From JABSOG01 sp041583135 (lineage in GTDB: Bacteria; Pseudomonadota; Gammaproteobacteria; Enterobacterales; Alteromonadaceae): 64,000 nt of DNA. Of this stretch, positions 24,172 to 33,470 are shown in pieces. A model generated the notes under the pieces. That model made no database searches, was not told the origin of the DNA, and saw nothing but the letters and a program-made list of their open reading frames with translations. The stretch spans positions 1 to 64,000 of the forward strand of contig JBFHGJ010000005.1 of NCBI GenBank assembly GCA_041583135.1, in the 5' to 3' direction. The position numbers and the translations under genes were made by a program. How positions within the stretch are numbered: the first letter of the stretch is position 1; each line of letters starts with the position of its first letter.

Positions 24172-25495
24172 TGCGACAAAACCCAAAGGCCGCCGTTATT
24201 TATTGTTGTTACCGCTTTGTGCCTTATTGGTGCTGGTGATCATGGTGAAACTAAAACCCGGTCCACAGCTTAAATCCGATGCTGAGCTTGCGCCTAAAGT
24301 ATTGGTCGCCAAGGCAGAGTATCGTGAACTGGAGGCAATGGTTTCGGGTTACGGCCGAGCGAGGGCGAAAGAGACCTGGGTATTGGTCTCGGAGGTGTCG
24401 GGCAGAGTTATCTATCGTCATCCGGATCTGGAAAAAGGCGGTATGCTGCCACAGGGCACGGTGGCGCTTAAGATAGACCCGGTTGATTATCAGCTTAAAT
24501 TGGCTCAGGCCAAATCCGATCTGAATTCGGCCAAGGCTGAAGCTTCGCGCATCGCACTGAACAAAAACAAAATGCAGGTTTCATTAGGGCTGGAAAAAAA
24601 TCGCTTGAAGATTTTAGAAGATGAACTCAAGCGTAAACAAGGGCTGCTCAAACAGGGATCTATCTCGCGCTCGGCGGTTGATTTAGAGCAGGCCAATGTG
24701 TTTGCGCAACAGCAAAAGGTGGTGGACCTTGAAACCAGTATTAAGCTTATTCCCAATGACATAGAGGTGGCTCAGGCGAGAGTGCAGGTTAGTCAATCAC
24801 GTTTGGCCGAGGCGCAACGGGCGCTCGACAAAACGGTGGTCACAGTTCCGTTTGATGCTCGTATCACTTCGGTGTCAGCGGAACTGGAGCAGGTCGTCAA
24901 CCCGCAATCTGTGCTGATCAGGGCCAATCACATCGGCCAGATGCAGATCCCCGCGCAGTTTTCTTTTTCAGATATTCGCATGCTGATGCGGCAATCGCTC
25001 AAAGGCGTCAACCTTAACGCGCTAGGTAAGTTTCCCGACATCCGTACCTTGGCACTCAAAGCGCAGATCAAGCTCTATTCCGGCGACATTGTGCACGTTT
25101 GGCCGGGAAAGGTCACTCGGGTCAGTGATACGGTCGATTCACAAGGCAACACCATTGAACTTATTGTTGAAATGGAGAACGACTGGCGCCACTTTGATCC
25201 ACTCAAACGTCCGCCTGTGCTCAATGATATGTTCTTAGAGGTGAATATTTACGCCACAAAGGCTCGGGTGTTGACAGTACCTTCACGAGCGGTGCACGGT
25301 GATAAACTCTATGTGGCGGAAAACGGCGTTTTGCAGGTCAAACCGGTAGCGGTTCTGTTTGAACGTGATGGCTTAGCCGCCATTGATACCACTGTCGCCG
25401 GAACTGTGAGTGAACAGCAACGAGTCATTGTGACTGATCTGTTGCCAGCGCTTGCGGGGATGATGGTACGTGATGTGTTGGAGTCTGAACTATGA
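24164..25495 (+). CDS. RND efflux periplasmic adaptor (membrane fusion protein)
   Basis: The 443-residue protein has an N-terminal membrane anchor (about 9-27), a beta-barrel/lipoyl segment (VSEVSGRVIYRHPDLEKGGML, KIDPVDYQLKLAQAKSDL), an alpha-helical hairpin of about 100 residues, a second lipoyl half (KTVVTVPFDARITSVSAELEQVV) and beta-barrel and membrane-proximal domains to the end. It links an RND pump to an outer-membrane TolC-like channel. It overlaps tetR by eight bases and the permease by four (ATGA), showing tight translational coupling. Confidence 0.88.
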   Translation: MSDATKPKGRRYLLLLPLCALLVLVIMVKLKPGPQLKSDAELAPKVLVAKAEYRELEAMVSGYGRARAKETWVLVSEVSGRVIYRHPDLEKGGMLPQGTVALKIDPVDYQLKLAQAKSDLNSAKAEASRIALNKNKMQVSLGLEKNRLKILEDELKRKQGLLKQGSISRSAVDLEQANVFAQQQKVVDLETSIKLIPNDIEVAQARVQVSQSRLAEAQRALDKTVVTVPFDARITSVSAELEQVVNPQSVLIRANHIGQMQIPAQFSFSDIRMLMRQSLKGVNLNALGKFPDIRTLALKAQIKLYSGDIVHVWPGKVTRVSDTVDSQGNTIELIVEMENDWRHFDPLKRPPVLNDMFLEVNIYATKARVLTVPSRAVHGDKLYVAENGVLQVKPVAVLFERDGLAAIDTTVAGTVSEQQRVIVTDLLPALAGMMVRDVLESEL

Positions 25496-28400
25496 TTGCC
25501 TATTTTGCCCGCCATCCTACCGCTTCCAATCTATTGATGCTGTGTATTTTGGTGGTTGGTTTTACCACTGTGTTCGACCTAAAGCGTGAAACTTTTCCTG
25601 AGTTTAGCGCCAATAAAATTCAGGTGAGTGTGGTGTATCCCGGCGCCAGCACACAAGAGAGTGAAAGTGCCTTGTGTATGCCGATGGAAGATGCCCTTGA
25701 TGGCATTAGCGACGTTGAGAAAATCAGTTGCGAAGGCCGTGAAGGCATTGCCAATTTGACCGTTGAAGTCAAAGAAGGCGGTGAGGTGGCGCAGGTGTTG
25801 AGCGATGTCAAAACCGAAATCGATGCCATTGACAATTTTCCCGAGCAGACCGAGAACCCGGTGATCAAGGAGATAGGTCGGGATGAGCATTTGATCTCAA
25901 TCGCCCTGAGCGCGGATATTGCCGATTATGAACTGAAAACCTACGCCGAAAAACTCAAAGACAAACTGACCAAGCAGCCGGGGATCTCCAAGGTGGAGAT
26001 TAAAGGCTTTGCCGACCACGAGATCAAAATTGAATTATCGCAATACAAATTGCGGCAATACGGCCTGTCGCCGTTTGATGTGGCCAGCTTGATCAAACGA
26101 CAAAACATCAAATTACCCGGCGGTGATATTCTCTCGCAAGGCAAAACCTTGCTGGTGCGATTTAATCAGCAGCTGGTTGATGCCGAAGCGCTGGGCGAAC
26201 TGGTGATCAAAAGCACCAAAGATGGCGCGCAATTGCGCTTAAAAGAGGTGGCGACAATCACTGAAGGCTTTGAGTTGGCAGAGCAGAAGATCACCTTTGA
26301 CGGCATGCGTACGGCTCTTTTGGATATTCAAAAGGCCAAATCGCAAGATGCCATCGATTTGGTGGCATTGATTGAGCAGTTTGTTGAAAAAGAGCAGGCC
26401 AGAGCGCCTAAGGGCGTAAGCCTGACGTTAACTCAAGATGTTGCCAAAATCGTGGAAGATCGGCTAGTGATGTTGTTGACTAACAGCTGGCAAGGCTTCA
26501 TTTTGGTACTGTTTGTCATGTGGTTGTTTTTCTCGGTGCGCTATTCTTTTTGGGTGTCGATGGGGTTGCCAGTGTCTTTTTTAGGTGCTTTTGCCTTGAT
26601 GACATTGATGGGGGTGAGCATCAACATGATCTCCATGGTGGCACTGTTGATGGCCATTGGTATTTTGATGGATGATGCCATTGTGATAGCCGAGAGTATT
26701 GCCGCCCATGTTGAACGCGGGCAGACAGTAGAAGAAGCAGTTATCGATGGGGTCAAACAGGTCGGTCCCGGGGTATTTTCATCTTTTTTAACCACCATTG
26801 TGGTGTTCATAGGCTTGGCGTTCATTAGCGGCGATATTGGTCAGGTGCTCAAAGACATACCATTGGTGTTGATTGCCACCATATTTGTCAGTGTGATTGA
26901 GGCTTTCTTTATTTTGCCTGCCCATTTGCTGCACTCGCTTAAGCATCAAGCTCATGATACGGCCAATATGCCTGCCTTTAAGCAAGCATTTAATCGTCGC
27001 TTTGAACAATTTCGCCAAACTAGGTTAATTAACTGGGCGGAGTATTGCGTAAAAAATCGTTATGCTTTTGTCGGCTCGGTGGTGGCGGTGTTCTTTTTGT
27101 CGGTGTCAATGATGGCTGGTGGCATTTTAAAGTTTAAAGCGTTTCCCGACTTAGAAGGTGACTTGCTGGAGGTTCGCTTGTTGATGCCGCCAAGCACGCC
27201 GCTTGAGACGACAGAGCAGGTGGTTGCAAAGTACATCGCTGAATTGACCACAGTTAACGAGCAACTAACCCCACAACAACCGGATGAGCAGCCTTTGGTG
27301 CAACATATCACGGTGGAATTTAGTAAAAACCAAGATGCTTATGAGAGTGGCGCGCATTTAGCGACCATTCGGGTGGATTTACTGACAGCCGAACAACGCA
27401 ACACCAAAATGGCCGATTTCGTCAATCGTTGGCGAGAGGCGGTTGGTGAGCTGCCCGGGGTGCAGTCGGTGGCCTTTAAAGAGCCGGTGATTGGCCCTGC
27501 CGGTAGGGCCATTGATATTCAGCTGCATTCACCAGATATGGCCAACCTGATGCTTGCGTCGCAAAAGGTTAAAGACAAGTTGAATCAATTTGCCGGTGTC
27601 AGCAACGTGATGGACGATACCCGTCAGGGCAAAGAGGAGTGGAGCGTCAAACTGTTGCCCGGGGCCTTGTCTTTGGGGGTAGACGGTCAAACCATTGCCA
27701 GTCAGATGCGCGCCGGTTTTTTTGGTGAAAAGGCCGATGAGATCCAAAGAGATGGTCAGAGCATTGAAATTAATGTTGAGCTGCAAGATGAGGATAAATC
27801 GAGCCTTGAGCATCTGAAGAATTATCCAATTACTTTAAGCGATGGCAGCCAGCGGCCACTATCAAGCTTGGCTGAGTTTAGCCTCTCTCGTGGGATGACC
27901 CGAATCAACCGCGTCAATGGTGAAAGAACCATGACCATCACCGCCGATGTCGATGCTTTGGTGGCCAATACCACCGAAGTGATTGCCGAGGTAAAAAAGA
28001 CCGCGCTGGCTGAGATTGCCGAGCAATATCCTGATATTTCCGTTAGTTTTGAAGGTGAGATCAAAAATGGTGCGGAGACCGGCAAATCGATGGCAGGCAA
28101 ATTCCTATTTGGCCTGATTGGCGTGTTTATCATTTTGAGCTTTCAATTTCGCAGCTACTTTGAACCCTTTATGGTCATGCTGGCCATTCCGTTGGCGTTG
28201 ATTGGCGTGTTGTGGGGGCATATGTTGCTTGGCTTTGACATGACCATGCCGAGCATGGTGGGGTTTGTGTCGTTGGCCGGGATAGTGGTGAACGATTCGA
28301 TATTGCTGGTGGCCTATATTAAACGGCACCAAGTTGAAGGAATGGACACTCATCAAAGTGCAGTGATGGCATCAAAAGAGCGCTTTAGGGCAATATTCAT

Positions 28401-28611
28401 CACCTCGGCAACTACCATAGCCGGTATGTTGCCTTTGTTGTTTGAAACCAGTTTGCAAGCTCAAGTCGTGCAACCTTTGGTGGTCAGCATCATCTTTGGC
28501 ATGTCGATTTCGACCATCATGATCTTACTCGTGCTACCGGCCCTCTACGTTATTTTGGAAGACTTCGGTTTGACCTCAAAACACCACATCAACCCGCAAG
28601 GTGCTGCGTAA
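25492..28611 (+). CDS. RND-family efflux permease
   Basis: A 1039-residue proton-driven transporter with the standard two-fold layout: TM1 near 10-28, a first large periplasmic loop (about 30-330), TM2-TM6 (about 335-470), TM7 near 520, a second loop (about 545-845) and TM8-TM12. The proton relay aspartates are visible in GILMDDAIVIAESI in TM4. The ACR_tran pattern and the class with a single-family adaptor resemble non-HAE2 multidrug pumps; the substrate cannot be read off. It ends the tetR operon. A cluster of palindromic repeats follows. Confidence 0.9.
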   Translation: MIAYFARHPTASNLLMLCILVVGFTTVFDLKRETFPEFSANKIQVSVVYPGASTQESESALCMPMEDALDGISDVEKISCEGREGIANLTVEVKEGGEVAQVLSDVKTEIDAIDNFPEQTENPVIKEIGRDEHLISIALSADIADYELKTYAEKLKDKLTKQPGISKVEIKGFADHEIKIELSQYKLRQYGLSPFDVASLIKRQNIKLPGGDILSQGKTLLVRFNQQLVDAEALGELVIKSTKDGAQLRLKEVATITEGFELAEQKITFDGMRTALLDIQKAKSQDAIDLVALIEQFVEKEQARAPKGVSLTLTQDVAKIVEDRLVMLLTNSWQGFILVLFVMWLFFSVRYSFWVSMGLPVSFLGAFALMTLMGVSINMISMVALLMAIGILMDDAIVIAESIAAHVERGQTVEEAVIDGVKQVGPGVFSSFLTTIVVFIGLAFISGDIGQVLKDIPLVLIATIFVSVIEAFFILPAHLLHSLKHQAHDTANMPAFKQAFNRRFEQFRQTRLINWAEYCVKNRYAFVGSVVAVFFLSVSMMAGGILKFKAFPDLEGDLLEVRLLMPPSTPLETTEQVVAKYIAELTTVNEQLTPQQPDEQPLVQHITVEFSKNQDAYESGAHLATIRVDLLTAEQRNTKMADFVNRWREAVGELPGVQSVAFKEPVIGPAGRAIDIQLHSPDMANLMLASQKVKDKLNQFAGVSNVMDDTRQGKEEWSVKLLPGALSLGVDGQTIASQMRAGFFGEKADEIQRDGQSIEINVELQDEDKSSLEHLKNYPITLSDGSQRPLSSLAEFSLSRGMTRINRVNGERTMTITADVDALVANTTEVIAEVKKTALAEIAEQYPDISVSFEGEIKNGAETGKSMAGKFLFGLIGVFIILSFQFRSYFEPFMVMLAIPLALIGVLWGHMLLGFDMTMPSMVGFVSLAGIVVNDSILLVAYIKRHQVEGMDTHQSAVMASKERFRAIFITSATTIAGMLPLLFETSLQAQVVQPLVVSIIFGMSISTIMILLVLPALYVILEDFGLTSKHHINPQGAA

Positions 28612-28657
28612 ATGGATTTGCATATCCTTGATGGGCAGGGATAGCCCAAGAACAGAG

Positions 28658-28817
28658 CTGACACCAAAATGCGAAGTGTCTGACACCAAATTGACGCGCA
28701 TAATGCGAAAGTGTCAGACATTCTTCTTGTTAACATATTGAAATTTAAAGATAAAATCCTTTCGGTGTCTGACACCTAAAAACTTTCGGTGAGAAAAAAC
28801 GTTTGGTGTCTGACACT
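28658..28817. repeat. Cluster of REP-like GTGTCTGACAC palindromes
   Basis: Five copies or part-copies of a core palindrome lie between the RND permease and lpxH: part-copy CTGACACC at 28658, AGTGTCTGACACC 28675-28687, GTGTCAGACA 28711-28720, GGTGTCTGACACC 28764-28776 and GGTGTCTGACACT 28805-28817. Flanks share AAAAT/TTCG-type words. Orientation and spacing vary, so this is a REP-type element, not an array. The same core occurs between ahpC and ahpF. Such repeats are usually moved by RAYT (Y1) transposases; none is in the window. Confidence 0.75.
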
Positions 28818-28825
28818 TTACCTTG

Positions 28826-29560
28826 CTAAGGGTTACCTAAGGGGAGGGTGTTGAGGCTGTTGCCTTGGGGCGTGCAGATGAGGTAGCTGCCTTGGGTGTA
28901 CCAGTCGCCTAGGACGATGCGCTCGCCTTTTGGTGTGAGGGTATCTAGCGTGTGAACCTTGGGTCTATGGGTATGGCCATGGATCAGTAAATCGACGTTG
29001 TGCTGGCTCATTTGCCTGAGGACTTCAAACTCGGTGACATCGAGAATGGCCATATCGACATTGCGTTGGTTCATCTGGCTTTTGGCTCTGGCCGATTCGG
29101 CAACATAGCGGCGCACAAATAAAGGCAGTGATAACATGATTTTTTGCCACCATTTACTGCGAGATTTGCGACGAAACTTCATGTATTCGATATCTTTGGT
29201 GCACAAACTGTCTCCATGCATTATAAGTGCTGGTCGGCCGTACAGGTCGATAACCTCAGATTCGTTAAGCAAGGTCATATTGCAGGCGTTTGCAAAGCGT
29301 TTGCCAAGCAGAAAATCGCGATTGCCATGAATAAAGTAAAGCGGCGCCTGCTTGGATACTGTGAGCAGTTTGTCTTTTATGCTTTGAATAAATGGGGTGT
29401 TGTCGTCATCGCCAATCCAATATTCAAAAAAGTCGCCAAGGATATACAGCGCGTCACATTCATCGCTGATGTGCTCATCTAAAAATTGAAAAAAGGCTGC
29501 CGTGATATCAGGGCGAGAATCACACAGGTGTAGGTCGGAAATAAATAGGGTATAGGGCAT
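28826..29560 (-). CDS. lpxH: UDP-2,3-diacylglucosamine diphosphatase
   Basis: The 244-residue calcineurin-like phosphoesterase carries every metal-site block of LpxH: ISDLHLCDSRPD, LGDFFEYWIGDDD, FIHGNRDFLLGKRF, LIMHGDSLC and LIHGHTHRPKVH. It cleaves UDP-diacylglucosamine to lipid X in lipid A synthesis, at the inner membrane. It lies 57 bases downstream of ppiB on the same strand, the order found in E. coli and relatives. The identification is very safe. Confidence 0.95.
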   Translation of the reverse strand: MPYTLFISDLHLCDSRPDITAAFFQFLDEHISDECDALYILGDFFEYWIGDDDNTPFIQSIKDKLLTVSKQAPLYFIHGNRDFLLGKRFANACNMTLLNESEVIDLYGRPALIMHGDSLCTKDIEYMKFRRKSRSKWWQKIMLSLPLFVRRYVAESARAKSQMNQRNVDMAILDVTEFEVLRQMSQHNVDLLIHGHTHRPKVHTLDTLTPKGERIVLGDWYTQGSYLICTPQGNSLNTLPLGNP

Positions 29561-29617
29561 AAGAGGTCAGTTACCGGCGCCTTATGCTTCGGCAAAAAGG
29601 CGCTGGTACTTTAAGCA

Positions 29618-30109
29618 TTACTCAGCGGTAACGCTTTGCATGACAACCGGCTCTACTGGCACATCGCCGTGATAGCCGTGGTTGCCGGTTTTCACTTTTT
29701 TGATCTGCTCAATCACGTCCATACCTTCTACTACTTCGCCAAACACGCAGTAACCCCAACCTTGCATCGATTCGCTGGTGAAATCCAAAAAGTCGTTATC
29801 TTTGACATTGATAAAGAATTGAGCGGTCGCTGAGTGTGGGTCTTGGGTGCGAGCCATGGCCAAGGTGCCGGTTTTGTTTGAAACGCCGTTGTTGGCTTCG
29901 TTCTTGACCGGCTTGTTGGTTGGCTTTTGCTGCATGTCGGCGTCGAAACCACCGCCTTGGATCATAAAACCGTCGATAACACGGTGAAAAATGGTGTTGT
30001 CGTAAAAGCCGGCATTGACATACTCGAGGAAGTTTTTAACCGTTTCTGGCGCTTTGTCTTCGAAAAGGTTGACCTTGATATCGCCGAAGTTGGTAGTGAT
30101 TGTGACCAT
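29618..30109 (-). CDS. ppiB: Cytosolic peptidyl-prolyl isomerase B (cyclophilin)
   Basis: A 163-residue cyclophilin without signal peptide. The active-site segments are present: FHRVIDGFMIQGGG (catalytic Arg), MARTQDPHSATAQFFINV, and the WGYCVFGEVVEGMDV substrate pocket. It speeds cis/trans isomerisation of proline peptide bonds in folding proteins. It is followed by lpxH and is divergent from cysS, the arrangement conserved across gammaproteobacteria. Confidence 0.95.
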   Translation of the reverse strand: MVTITTNFGDIKVNLFEDKAPETVKNFLEYVNAGFYDNTIFHRVIDGFMIQGGGFDADMQQKPTNKPVKNEANNGVSNKTGTLAMARTQDPHSATAQFFINVKDNDFLDFTSESMQGWGYCVFGEVVEGMDVIEQIKKVKTGNHGYHGDVPVEPVVMQSVTAE

Positions 30110-30168
30110 TTGTTTGTTCCTGAATCTATTGGCATGAATTTACGGGGATTTTAGCCCAATTTTACACT

Positions 30169-30196
30169 TTGGAAAAGCATTCTAGGGTGCTATGAT
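30169..30196 (+). promoter_or_regulatory. Candidate cysS promoter
   Basis: TTGGAA (30169-30174), a 16-base spacer and TATGAT (30191-30196) end 38 bases before the cysS ATG. The -10 is good, the -35 moderate. Confidence 0.45.
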
Positions 30197-30233
30197 TGGC
30201 CTTCAACCCACAGAAAAAGGAAATAACAGAACA

Positions 30234-31619
30234 ATGCTGAACATATACAATACTTTGACGCGACAAAAAGAAACCTTTAAACCATTGGTAGAGGGCAAGG
30301 TCGGCATGTATGTGTGTGGCGTTACGACCTATGATGACTGCCATGTCGGCCATGGTCGTACCTATGTCTGTTTTGACGTTATTATCCGTTATCTTCGCCA
30401 CTTGGGCTATGACGTCACCTATGTGCGCAACATCACCGATGTTGATGATAAAATCATCAAACGCGCCAATGAAAACGGTGAAAGTTTTGAAGCTTTGGTT
30501 GAGCGCAATGTGGCCACTATGCACAAAGACTTTGCCAGCTTGAATATCGGTATGCCGGATATCGAACCTCGGGTTTCAACGCATATTCAAGAGATTGTCA
30601 ACATCGTGAAATCTTTGGTGGACCAAGGTTATGCTTACGTCGGCGGTACTGGCGATGTGCTGTTCGATGTCAGTAAGTTTGACGATTACGGCAAACTGAG
30701 TATGCAAAACCTTGAAATGCTGCAAGCCGGCGCGCGTGTCGATGTTGACGAAGGTAAAGACGACCCGTTGGATTTCGTGTTGTGGAAAATGTCTAAGCCC
30801 GGCGAGCCAAAATGGGATTCGCCATGGGGTGAGGGGCGACCTGGTTGGCATATTGAATGTTCTGCTATGGCTGAAAAGCATTTGGGCAAGCACTTTGATA
30901 TTCATGGCGGTGGTTCTGATTTGCAGTTTCCTCACCATGAAAACGAAATTGCGCAATCGGTTTGTGCCAACCAGTGCAATTATGTCAATACTTGGCTACA
31001 CACGGGAATGGTGCAGGTCGATAAAGTCAAAATGTCTAAGTCGTTGGGCAATTTCTTTACCATTAAAGATGTGGTTAAGCAGTTCGACCCTGAGAGCATT
31101 CGTTATTTTATGATCTCAGGTCATTACCGCAGCCAAATCAATTACTCGCAAGAGAACCTTGAGCAGGCCAGGGCGTCGATGGAGCGTATTTATACGGCCC
31201 TTCGCGGTGTCACGCCAAGCGATGCGCCGGTATCGGCAGACAACGAGTATGTGGTGCGTTTTCGTCAGGCAATGAATGATGATTTCAACACCCCTGAGGC
31301 GTTGCCGGTTTTGTTTGAGCTGGCCAAGGAGCTTAATCGCATTAAGCAAAGCGATGTCGCCAAAGCCGCTGAGCTTGCTGGAGTTCTACGTTATATCGGT
31401 GATGTGCTTGGTATTGCACAACTAGAGCCTGAGGCGTTTTTACAAGGTGGTGTTGCCGGTGATGATGATGTGGCTGAAATTGAAGCTCTGATTGTTGCCC
31501 GCAACCAAGCCCGCGCAGACAAAGACTGGGCCAAAGCCGATGAGTGCCGCGATAAGTTAACCGCAATGAACGTGGTACTTGAAGACGGTGCCGGTGGCAC
31601 CACTTGGCGCAGAGCGTAA
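30234..31619 (+). CDS. cysS: Cysteinyl-tRNA synthetase
   Basis: The 461-residue class I synthetase shows the zinc-site cysteine in YVCGVTTYDDCHVGHGR, which also holds the HIGH-type motif, a second zinc ligand in HIECSAMAEKHLG, DLQFPHHENEIAQ, and the KMSKS loop intact. A DALR-type C-terminal domain follows (about 320-461). It charges tRNA-Cys. ATG at 30234 matches the family start (MLNIYNTLTRQKE) and has AAGGA ahead; a longer frame begins 14 codons earlier but lacks family sequence. A strong terminator follows. Confidence 0.96.
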   Translation: MLNIYNTLTRQKETFKPLVEGKVGMYVCGVTTYDDCHVGHGRTYVCFDVIIRYLRHLGYDVTYVRNITDVDDKIIKRANENGESFEALVERNVATMHKDFASLNIGMPDIEPRVSTHIQEIVNIVKSLVDQGYAYVGGTGDVLFDVSKFDDYGKLSMQNLEMLQAGARVDVDEGKDDPLDFVLWKMSKPGEPKWDSPWGEGRPGWHIECSAMAEKHLGKHFDIHGGGSDLQFPHHENEIAQSVCANQCNYVNTWLHTGMVQVDKVKMSKSLGNFFTIKDVVKQFDPESIRYFMISGHYRSQINYSQENLEQARASMERIYTALRGVTPSDAPVSADNEYVVRFRQAMNDDFNTPEALPVLFELAKELNRIKQSDVAKAAELAGVLRYIGDVLGIAQLEPEAFLQGGVAGDDDVAEIEALIVARNQARADKDWAKADECRDKLTAMNVVLEDGAGGTTWRRA

Positions 31620-31655
31620 GTGCAAAAGTCAATCGTTACATAACGACCTAAAACA

Positions 31656-31683
31656 AACAAGGGGACCGCGAGGTCCCCTTGTT
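31656..31683. terminator. Bidirectional terminator between cysS and folD
   Basis: AACAAGGGGACC (31656-31667) and GGTCCCCTTGTT (31672-31683) pair perfectly around GCGA. It lies between convergent genes with A-rich left and T-rich right flanks, so it serves both. Confidence 0.88.
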
Positions 31684-31708
31684 GTATTCAATGCTTTGAA
31701 TTTATCGC

Positions 31709-32560
31709 TTATGGTCGCGACATTCTTGCCTCTAAGGTGTTTTCAATCAGGCACGCAACGGTCATCGGGCCAACACCACCGGGCACAGGCGTAATGTAGC
31801 CTGCTTTTTCTTTAGCGACGTCATATTCGACATCACCGGTCAAACGGCCATCGGCCAAGCGGTTGATACCAACATCAATGACGATAGCGCCTTCTTTTAC
31901 CCACTCACCGGGAATAAACTCCGCTTTACCTACCGCAACAACCAACAACTCGGCGCGGCGTACGTGGCTCTCTAAGTCTTTGGTGAACTTGTGACAAACG
32001 GTGGTGGTGCAACCTTTTAACATCAGCTCCGAGGCCATAGGGCGGCCAACGATATTCGATGCGCCGACAACAACGGCTTCAAGACCGCGCACATTTAGGT
32101 GCATCTGCTCAAGCATTTTAATTACGCCTTTGGGCGTGCAAGGGCGCAACACTGGAATACGCTGCACCAAACGACCGATATTGTAAGGATGGAAGCCATC
32201 GACGTCTTTTTTCGGGTCGATGCGTTCTAAAATGTCTTCAGTGCTGAGTCCCGGAGGCAACGGCAATTGAACGAGAATACCATCAACTTCAGGGTCTTCA
32301 TTCAATTCATCTATAAGGTTTAATAAGGTGCTTTGTGAGGTGGTGTCTGGCAGGTTATAAGATTTTTCGACAAAACCGACCTCTTCACAGGCTTTACGTT
32401 TGTTGTTGACGTAAACTTGTGAGGCCGGGTCAAGACCGACCAATATAACCGCCAAACCTGGCGCGCGCTTTCCTTTGCTTTTGAGCTTTTCAACTGATTG
32501 CGCGACATTCTCGCGCACCGACTTGGCAATGGCTTTGCCGTCGATGATCTGTGCTGACAT
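31709..32560 (-). CDS. folD: Bifunctional methylenetetrahydrofolate dehydrogenase / cyclohydrolase
   Basis: The 283-residue FolD interconverts methylene-, methenyl- and formyl-tetrahydrofolate with NADP+. Visible signatures are VYVNNKRKACEEVGF with the catalytic lysine, QLPLPPGLS, the PKKDVDGFHPYNIGRL block, and the NADP site VVVGASNIVGRPMASEL, ending TPVPGGVGPMTVACLI. ATG at 32560 is the family start (MSAQIIDGKAIA); the open frame extends 19 codons upstream without family sequence. Close to cysS and the tRNA cluster, as in related genomes. Confidence 0.96.
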   Translation of the reverse strand: MSAQIIDGKAIAKSVRENVAQSVEKLKSKGKRAPGLAVILVGLDPASQVYVNNKRKACEEVGFVEKSYNLPDTTSQSTLLNLIDELNEDPEVDGILVQLPLPPGLSTEDILERIDPKKDVDGFHPYNIGRLVQRIPVLRPCTPKGVIKMLEQMHLNVRGLEAVVVGASNIVGRPMASELMLKGCTTTVCHKFTKDLESHVRRAELLVVAVGKAEFIPGEWVKEGAIVIDVGINRLADGRLTGDVEYDVAKEKAGYITPVPGGVGPMTVACLIENTLEARMSRP

Positions 32561-32703
32561 AACGAAGTTTTTCCGGTGATAAAAGTATTGCGAAACACAA
32601 AGGTGAAAATTCGCCAATATTGTCGCATATTAAGCACTTTGGCGCCAACTGTTGTTTCGTTGCAGCAAAAATCGCCAGTCGTTATTTATTTGCAAAAAAG
32701 TGT

Positions 32704-32732
32704 TTGACGAGGCCCAATCAACGCTGTAACAT
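32704..32732 (+). promoter_or_regulatory. Strong promoter of the tRNA cluster with stringent-type discriminator
   Basis: TTGACG (32704-32709), 17 bases, then TAACAT (32727-32732), followed by the GC-rich discriminator GCGCCTCC. GC-rich discriminators are typical of tRNA/rRNA promoters under ppGpp/DksA control. The first tRNA begins 32 bases after the -10 box. Confidence 0.75.
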
Positions 32733-32764
32733 GCGCCTCCGTTGTCACATGAGGTGAACACAGT

Positions 32765-32841
32765 CGGTAATTGGCGCAGCTTGGTAGCGCACTTGGTTTG
32801 GGTCCAAGGGGTCGCAGGTTCAAATCCTGCATTACCGACCA
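32765..32841 (+). tRNA. tRNA-Pro (anticodon TGG), first copy
   Basis: The 77-base gene folds as a full cloverleaf: acceptor CGGTAAT/ATTACCG, anticodon stem CTTGG/CCAAG with loop TTTGGGT giving anticodon TGG, T-arm with GGTTCAAATCC, and encoded CCA. It reads CCA and, by wobble, other proline codons. It is identical to the copy at 33091-33167. Confidence 0.97.
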
Positions 32842-32863
32842 TTCTTCTCGGCATATGGGTTAT

Positions 32864-32940
<77 letters not shown>

Positions 32941-32962
32941 TTTGACAACAAAAGAACCAATG

Positions 32963-33038
32963 GTGGCTGTAGCTCAGTTGGTAGAGCTCAGGATTGTGAT
33001 TCCTGCGGTCGAGGGTTCAATCCCCTTCAGCCACCCCA
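32963..33038 (+). tRNA. tRNA-His (anticodon GTG)
   Basis: 76 bases with acceptor GTGGCTG/CAGCCAC and discriminator C. Anticodon loop TTGTGAT gives GTG. The CCA is encoded. In histidine tRNAs the extra G at -1 opposite the C73 discriminator is the identity element; a G is present at 32962. Confidence 0.96.
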
Positions 33039-33090
33039 CTTTTTTTGACTTTACAATAAAGTTAAAAACAGTAAAATGATTTAAAAATGT

Positions 33091-33167
33091 CGGTAATTGG
33101 CGCAGCTTGGTAGCGCACTTGGTTTGGGTCCAAGGGGTCGCAGGTTCAAATCCTGCATTACCGACCA
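33091..33167 (+). tRNA. tRNA-Pro (anticodon TGG), second copy
   Basis: Identical over all 77 bases to the tRNA-Pro at 32765-32841, and the identity continues into the flanking GT before and T after. It is the last gene of the cluster, 53 bases after tRNA-His. The two identical copies form a 326-base direct repeat pair around tRNA-Arg and tRNA-His. Confidence 0.97.
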
Positions 33168-33311
33168 TCTCTTTTCTTCTTCATCTTAAATCAATCTTTC
33201 GTTAATTTCCTATCAAACTGCTGGTTTTTTCGGCGAAAGTTCTGATTGTGGCGATTTATTGCCTGCTTATTGGCCAAAATCCGGCCTTGAAAAATTTCTT
33301 TGTAGCGCCTA

Positions 33312-33340
33312 TCGACTCAGTGAAAATACCTAGCTATAAT
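33312..33340 (+). promoter_or_regulatory. Sigma70 promoter of tig
   Basis: TCGACT (33312-33317), a 17-base spacer and a perfect TATAAT (33335-33340) lie about 130 bases before the tig ATG, giving a long leader. The remaining sequence between the last tRNA and tig (33168-33470) has no other recognisable feature. Confidence 0.65.
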
Positions 33341-33470
33341 GCTGCGTTCAAAAATTTCAACCATATGACAATAAGCTGTTGGCCGATAAGACCGATAGTG
33401 TCAACAAATTTACGCTAAGGGCAGCAATATAGGCTCGCCTTTAATAAAAGAACTATTGAGGTAATTGATA

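Noticed and set aside
28658..28817. Possible CRISPR array
   Set aside because: Repeats are palindromic, 11-13 bases long, in both orientations and unevenly spaced; there are no cas genes.
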